NCBI GenBank assembly: GCA_947259435.1
Contig: CAMYMP010000072.1
Location: forward strand, 1 to 8,732
DNA: 8,732 bases
Source: an uncultured Woeseiaceae bacterium
GTDB taxonomy: Bacteria; Pseudomonadota; Gammaproteobacteria; Woeseiales; Woeseiaceae
Direction: 5' to 3'
Shown: one piece after another, positions 7,709 to 8,732 of the stretch
How positions within the stretch are numbered: the first letter of the stretch is position 1
Layout: each line of letters starts with the position of its first letter
Program-made: the position numbers and the translations under genes
Notes under the pieces: generated by a model
Told to the model about the DNA's origin: nothing
The model's database searches: none
The model's input: only the letters and a program-made list of their open reading frames with translations

Positions 7709-7900
7709 ATAAGCCTTCAGGCCTTGCCGTATTTCTTCGTCTTCAAATATATTGACAAAAGCAAAGGGCTTGCCGATCGCATTCAATGCCGCAACGGTCT
7801 GACCCGAGAACCCGCACTGGGGGAAATCGGGCGTTCCTTTCATATACAACAGAACGTCGTGTGACTTCAGTTGCTCTTCGATTCTGCTATTCACATCCAC
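7439..7900 (-). pseudogene. grxD: Monothiol glutaredoxin (Grx4/CGFS type), truncated and running into antisense rnt
   Basis: CGFS glutaredoxins bind [2Fe-2S] clusters with glutathione and work in Fe-S cluster trafficking. The GTG at 7900 is chosen because AGAGG (7914-7910) lies nine bases upstream and because the protein then begins MDVNSRIEEQLKSHDV, as expected. Residues 1-70 (7900-7691) are typical: KGTPDFPQCGFSGQ with the active CGFS at 29-32, then [17 protein letters not shown]. Family members continue with Pro-Gln-Leu (the cis-Pro) and a GGCDI glutathione-binding segment, to about 108-115 residues. Here the next codon is Arg, and the frame reads about 83 codons through the antisense of rnt before a TAA at 7441-7439. 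Without cis-Pro and the C-terminal helix region, folding and cluster binding are unlikely. The gene overlaps the upstream lipoprotein gene by 14 nt and probably shares its transcript. Confidence 0.9.
7688..7691. other. Deletion junction joining the 3' parts of rnt and grxD
   Basis: To the left the plus strand still reads as RNase T up to GACGAGGAG (7679-7687). To the right the minus strand still reads as glutaredoxin down to ACG TTT (7696-7691). The three bases 7688-7690 cannot be assigned with certainty. Judging by usual family lengths, roughly 40 codons of rnt and 38 of grxD are absent, so at least about 230 bp plus any terminator between the convergent genes is missing. Confidence 0.85.
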
Positions 7901-8027
7901 GCTTTTTTGCCTCTTTATCGCTTTCTGAACAATTGTCCGGCCCGCCTGAGTCGGCTGAACCGCCAACCAGCATTGCTGTGCAGCCCGACAACGTCACAAT
8001 CATGACCAGTAAGACCAATAATCGCAT
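7887..8027 (-). CDS. Small hypothetical lipoprotein (46 aa)
   Basis: A short gene not matched to a known family by eye. ATG at 8027 has GGAG (8038-8035) seven bases upstream, a strong ribosome binding site. The 46-residue product starts MRLLVLLVMIVTLSGC, a classic type II signal peptide with lipobox LSGC. Cys16 should be the lipidated residue, and residue 17 is Thr rather than Asp, so outer-membrane sorting is likely. The mature part is only 31 residues: a Gly/Ser-rich stretch, then an acidic and basic tail with two more cysteines (Cys33, Cys45). The stop TAG (7889-7887) lies inside the start region of grxD, a 14-nt overlap in a different frame, so the two are probably co-transcribed and perhaps translationally coupled. 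A longer open frame upstream to 8141 is ignored because its extra residues do not look like a signal peptide and lack a ribosome site. Confidence 0.7.
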   Translation of the reverse strand: MRLLVLLVMIVTLSGCTAMLVGGSADSGGPDNCSESDKEAKKRGCE

Positions 8028-8050
8028 CAATAAGCTCCGTAATTGTCGCG

Positions 8051-8056
8051 ATTGTA
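8051..8056 (-). promoter_or_regulatory. Putative -10 box for the lipoprotein-grxD transcript
   Basis: TACAAT on the minus strand (8056-8051) matches the sigma-70 -10 consensus at five of six positions and would start transcription near 8044, about 17 nt before the lipoprotein ATG. No good -35 box sits 16-18 bp upstream. A 10-bp perfect palindrome, TTCCCGGGAA (8066-8075), overlaps the spacer/-35 position and could be a regulator site. Confidence 0.3.
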
Positions 8057-8095
8057 CCCAGTTATTTCCCGGGAATCCCGCCTGGCCCATGGATT

Positions 8096-8125
8096 TTGGG
8101 ATAAGTTCCCCAATTGTTCTAAAAT
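8096..8125 (+). promoter_or_regulatory. Putative sigma-70 promoter of the PuuD-like gene
   Basis: TTGGGA (8096-8101, four of six matches) and TAAAAT (8120-8125, five of six) are separated by 18 bp on the plus strand. Transcription would start near 8132, giving a leader of about 34 nt before ATG 8166. TTGGG (8096-8100) and CCCAA (8109-8113) form a small inverted repeat over the -35 box and spacer. Confidence 0.4.
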
Positions 8126-8165
8126 GGTGGCTAATAACCACAACATCATCACGGAGAAAACAAGA

Positions 8166-8732
8166 ATGAACCCTCTAAAAAGCGTTGCCGGAACCATCAT
8201 AGGCGGTTTCGTCCTGGCCGCCATTCTCGTGCTGGTCACCATGGGCAATCACCTGGTCTTCGCGCCGGTGGTGAATTCTCTGATTATCTGGCTGCATGTG
8301 CTTGCCGGCATAACCTGGATCGGTCTCCTCTATTACTTCAACTTCGTGCAGGTGCCGGCGCTTGGTGAAGCGGCTTCCGATGAAGGTGGTCCAGGGGGCG
8401 CCGGAATCACAAAATACGTGGCGCCGCGCGCACTGTGGTGGTTCCGTTGGGGAGCGTTGGTTACCTGGCTCACCGGCGCCTCGTACCTGGCTCACACGGG
8501 TCAGCTCGATGATGCTTTCGCGTTGGGGATGCTGACCGACCCTGTCAACACCTATGCTTTGACCATCGGCATCGGCGCCTGGCTGGGTACCATCATGTTG
8601 TTCAACGTTTGGGTTTTGATCTGGCCGAACCAGAAGAAGATTCTCGGCATGGTCGAAGCAAGTGCCGAGCAGATTGCCAAAGCGCGTAATGTGGCTTTTT
8701 TGGCGTCCCGCTCCAACACGCTCATGTCCATT
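8166..8732 (+). CDS. PuuD-like membrane protein (urate hydroxylase N-terminal domain, PF06181 type), cut by window edge
   Basis: Integral inner-membrane protein resembling the membrane domain of the bacterial urate hydroxylase PuuD, which in described members is followed by a cytochrome c domain. ATG at 8166 has CGGAG (8152-8156) nine bases upstream. All 189 codons to the edge are open. Predicted membrane segments are at about 8-26, 38-58, 89-108 and 129-152. Family-like stretches are HVLAGITWIGLLYYFNFVQ (44-62), ALWWFRWGALVTWLTG (89-104), GTIMLFNVWVLIWPNQKK (141-158) and LASRSNTLMSI (179-189), the last being where the window ends. His44 in the second membrane segment is a plausible heme ligand by analogy, not shown here. 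Whether a cytochrome c domain follows cannot be seen; many homologues are short proteins without it, so urate oxidation is unproven. It is transcribed divergently from the lipoprotein gene. Confidence 0.85.
   Translation, partial: MNPLKSVAGTIIGGFVLAAILVLVTMGNHLVFAPVVNSLIIWLHVLAGITWIGLLYYFNFVQVPALGEAASDEGGPGGAGITKYVAPRALWWFRWGALVTWLTGASYLAHTGQLDDAFALGMLTDPVNTYALTIGIGAWLGTIMLFNVWVLIWPNQKKILGMVEASAEQIAKARNVAFLASRSNTLMSI

Noticed and set aside
7901..7966. Longer grxD start at 7966
   Set aside because: The extra residues are unlike glutaredoxins and overlap the lipoprotein gene; GTG 7900 has a well-spaced AGAGG.
8027..8248. Minus-strand frame 8027-8248 (73 residues)
   Set aside because: It is antisense to the start of the PuuD-like gene and crosses the divergent promoter region; no lipobox or domain is in that frame.
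1..8732. A new defence, mobile or secondary-metabolite system
   Set aside because: Every substantial gene belongs to a known housekeeping or catabolic family; no integrase, transposase, repeat array, toxin-antitoxin or biosynthetic signature was found.

Overview
The window looks like chromosomal DNA from a moderately GC-rich gammaproteobacterium (possibly a betaproteobacterium). The homodimer-type E1 (AceE, 887 aa), the E3 carrying its own lipoyl domain, RNase T, a CGFS monothiol glutaredoxin and a PuuD-type membrane protein all fit that group. I would not name a genus. No tRNA, rRNA, CRISPR array, insertion sequence or phage gene is visible.

Left part (1-5535, minus strand): a pyruvate dehydrogenase operon read right to left as aceE, aceF, lpdA. 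The aceE-aceF gap is 11 nt. The aceF stop and lpdA start share one base (TAGTG). lpdA leaves the window after 414 codons and starts with GTG. aceE and the visible part of lpdA are intact. aceF is broken: reading frame and about six conserved residues are lost at one point in its second lipoyl domain, consistent with a deletion of about 20 bp near 2323-2326.

Middle (5536-7708, plus strand): a divergent promoter region of about 118 bp separates aceE from an M17 leucyl aminopeptidase-family gene (5654-7162) with all metal-binding and catalytic residues. An RNase T gene (rnt) follows with no gap.

Right part (7439-8732): rnt and the convergent grxD (CGFS glutaredoxin, minus strand) are fused tail to tail at about 7688-7691. 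Each lacks its 3' end: rnt loses the region of its last two catalytic residues, and grxD loses the cis-Pro and the C-terminal glutathione-binding part. Upstream of grxD, and overlapping it by 14 nt, is a 46-residue lipoprotein gene with a good ribosome binding site. Divergent from that, a PF06181/PuuD-like (urate hydroxylase N-terminal type) membrane protein starts at 8166 and runs off the right edge.

How the genes relate: PDH E1-E2-E3 convert pyruvate to acetyl-CoA. The aminopeptidase, RNase T, Grx4-type protein and PuuD-like protein are ordinary housekeeping or catabolic genes. I see no new defence or mobile system. The notable point is two independent deletion scars that damage three core genes within about 5.4 kb. 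They are either real gene decay or assembly/sequencing errors, and the sequence alone cannot decide which.
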